A DNA stretch of 64,000 nucleotides, taken from NCBI GenBank assembly GCA_012295275.1, contig CM022670.1:6352661-6416660 (forward strand), given 5' to 3'. This stretch comes from Chrysomallon squamiferum. Lineage: Eukaryota; Mollusca; Gastropoda; Neomphalida; Peltospiridae. Below the pieces are notes generated by a model. That model was not told where the DNA came from, made no database searches, and saw nothing but the letters and a program-made list of their open reading frames with translations. How positions within the stretch are numbered: the first letter of the stretch is position 1; the number at the start of each line of letters is the position of its first letter. A program made the translations under genes and the position numbers. This document shows positions 63,501 through 64,000 of the stretch, one piece after another.

Positions 63501-64000
63501 TTTACAGAAATGGCTTTCACTGCAGGATTTACTCACTGTTATCTGGATGAAGAAATTACACATTTAAAAAAAAATACAGGCGTTAAAAAATTAATATTTA
63601 GCCTTTGGTCTGGATTTGTTTATTTGTAGGGTTGTTAGGAACTTGGTTATTGTCTAATAATGTTTGATGACCGAATGACAGAGAAGTAGTGCGAAAACAC
63701 AGATAAAAATATCGGGCTTTAAGCTAGAATTTGCTTCTGTAACGTTGTTATGTACGTAGTTATGGGGCCAATAATTAATATTATCAAGATGTGAAGATTA
63801 TTTACTGGTTTTGCACAGACAGGAGATAATAATACATTCTAGGAGTTTTTGATCAGTGTACATTGTGTATTATTTTGAATGTAAAATATGAGATCGTACG
63901 TGTAAATTTTATTTCAAAATATTTGTATGTATTTACTTGACACTCTTTAAACATTTGTTCAAAATTGTAAAGAAGAAAAAGATAAGAAAGAAAAAAAAAA

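Larger units (their letters stand above)
45000..64000. other. Right-hand region: unique GC-richer islands among repeats, no recognised gene
   Basis: Islands at about 45280-46080, 49580-50000, 50470-50960, 52230-52450, 53150-53600, 54380-54760, 55170-55700, 57060-57640, 58810-59180, 60950-61370, 62090-62700 and 63060-63480 are unique and less AT-rich than their surroundings. None gives a recognisable protein on either strand. They carry CTCF-like motifs and some SINE pieces. They could be conserved non-coding elements, first exons, or old transposons. Confidence 0.4.

Overview
The window is animal nuclear DNA. It is AT-rich (roughly one third GC), crowded with long microsatellites ((GA)n, (CT)n, (AAT)n, (ATTT)n, (CA)n and poly-A/T runs), and its genes have introns. 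Gene content, short introns and tRNA-derived SINE-like pieces suggest a lophotrochozoan, most likely a mollusc. The phylum is an inference from style and protein similarity, not proven.

Three genes are well supported. (1) A complete eight-exon lysosomal aspartylglucosaminidase gene (AGA) lies on + at 10839-15277. All exon phases agree and it gives 344 residues with the autocleavage threonine and substrate-binding residues in place. (2) A two-exon gene on + (20914-23968) encodes an unrecognised 145-residue protein with a basic Ser/Thr-rich N terminus and a helical C-terminal half that weakly recalls LYR-motif mitochondrial assembly factors. Its single intron carries a decayed Tigger/pogo DNA transposon, and an 81-bp inverted repeat pair flanks the gene. 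(3) An intronless, GC-rich aminergic-type GPCR, closest to histamine H3-like receptors, lies at 35060-36116. It is split by a single extra base after TM4/ECL2.

Weaker gene candidates come from reading splice signals around short open frames. They are a minus-strand first exon at 9846-9951, a + strand terminal exon at 26869-27007, and a two-exon 35-residue micro-ORF at 33430-33881 downstream of an octamer/GC-box promoter-like patch.

Layout: 1-9.8 kb is repeat-dominated DNA, possibly the intron of the minus-strand gene. 9.8-15.5 kb holds that first exon and, head-to-head with it, AGA. 15.5-19.5 kb is gene-free. 19.5-24.3 kb is the small-protein gene with a CRE/TATA promoter candidate. 24.3-33.2 kb is AT-rich with minisatellites. 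33.3-36.4 kb holds the micro-ORF and the GPCR. 36.4-64 kb has no recognised gene. It alternates microsatellites and three or four minisatellites with unique GC-richer islands that carry CTCF-like motifs, a DR1 nuclear-receptor motif, tRNA-like SINE pieces and a possible Harbinger-type MITE, and may be a regulatory domain. A full CRE palindrome (TGACGTCA) occurs at least 14 times, all between 15.8 and 38.8 kb. The genes do not form one pathway, and no clear previously undescribed system was found.
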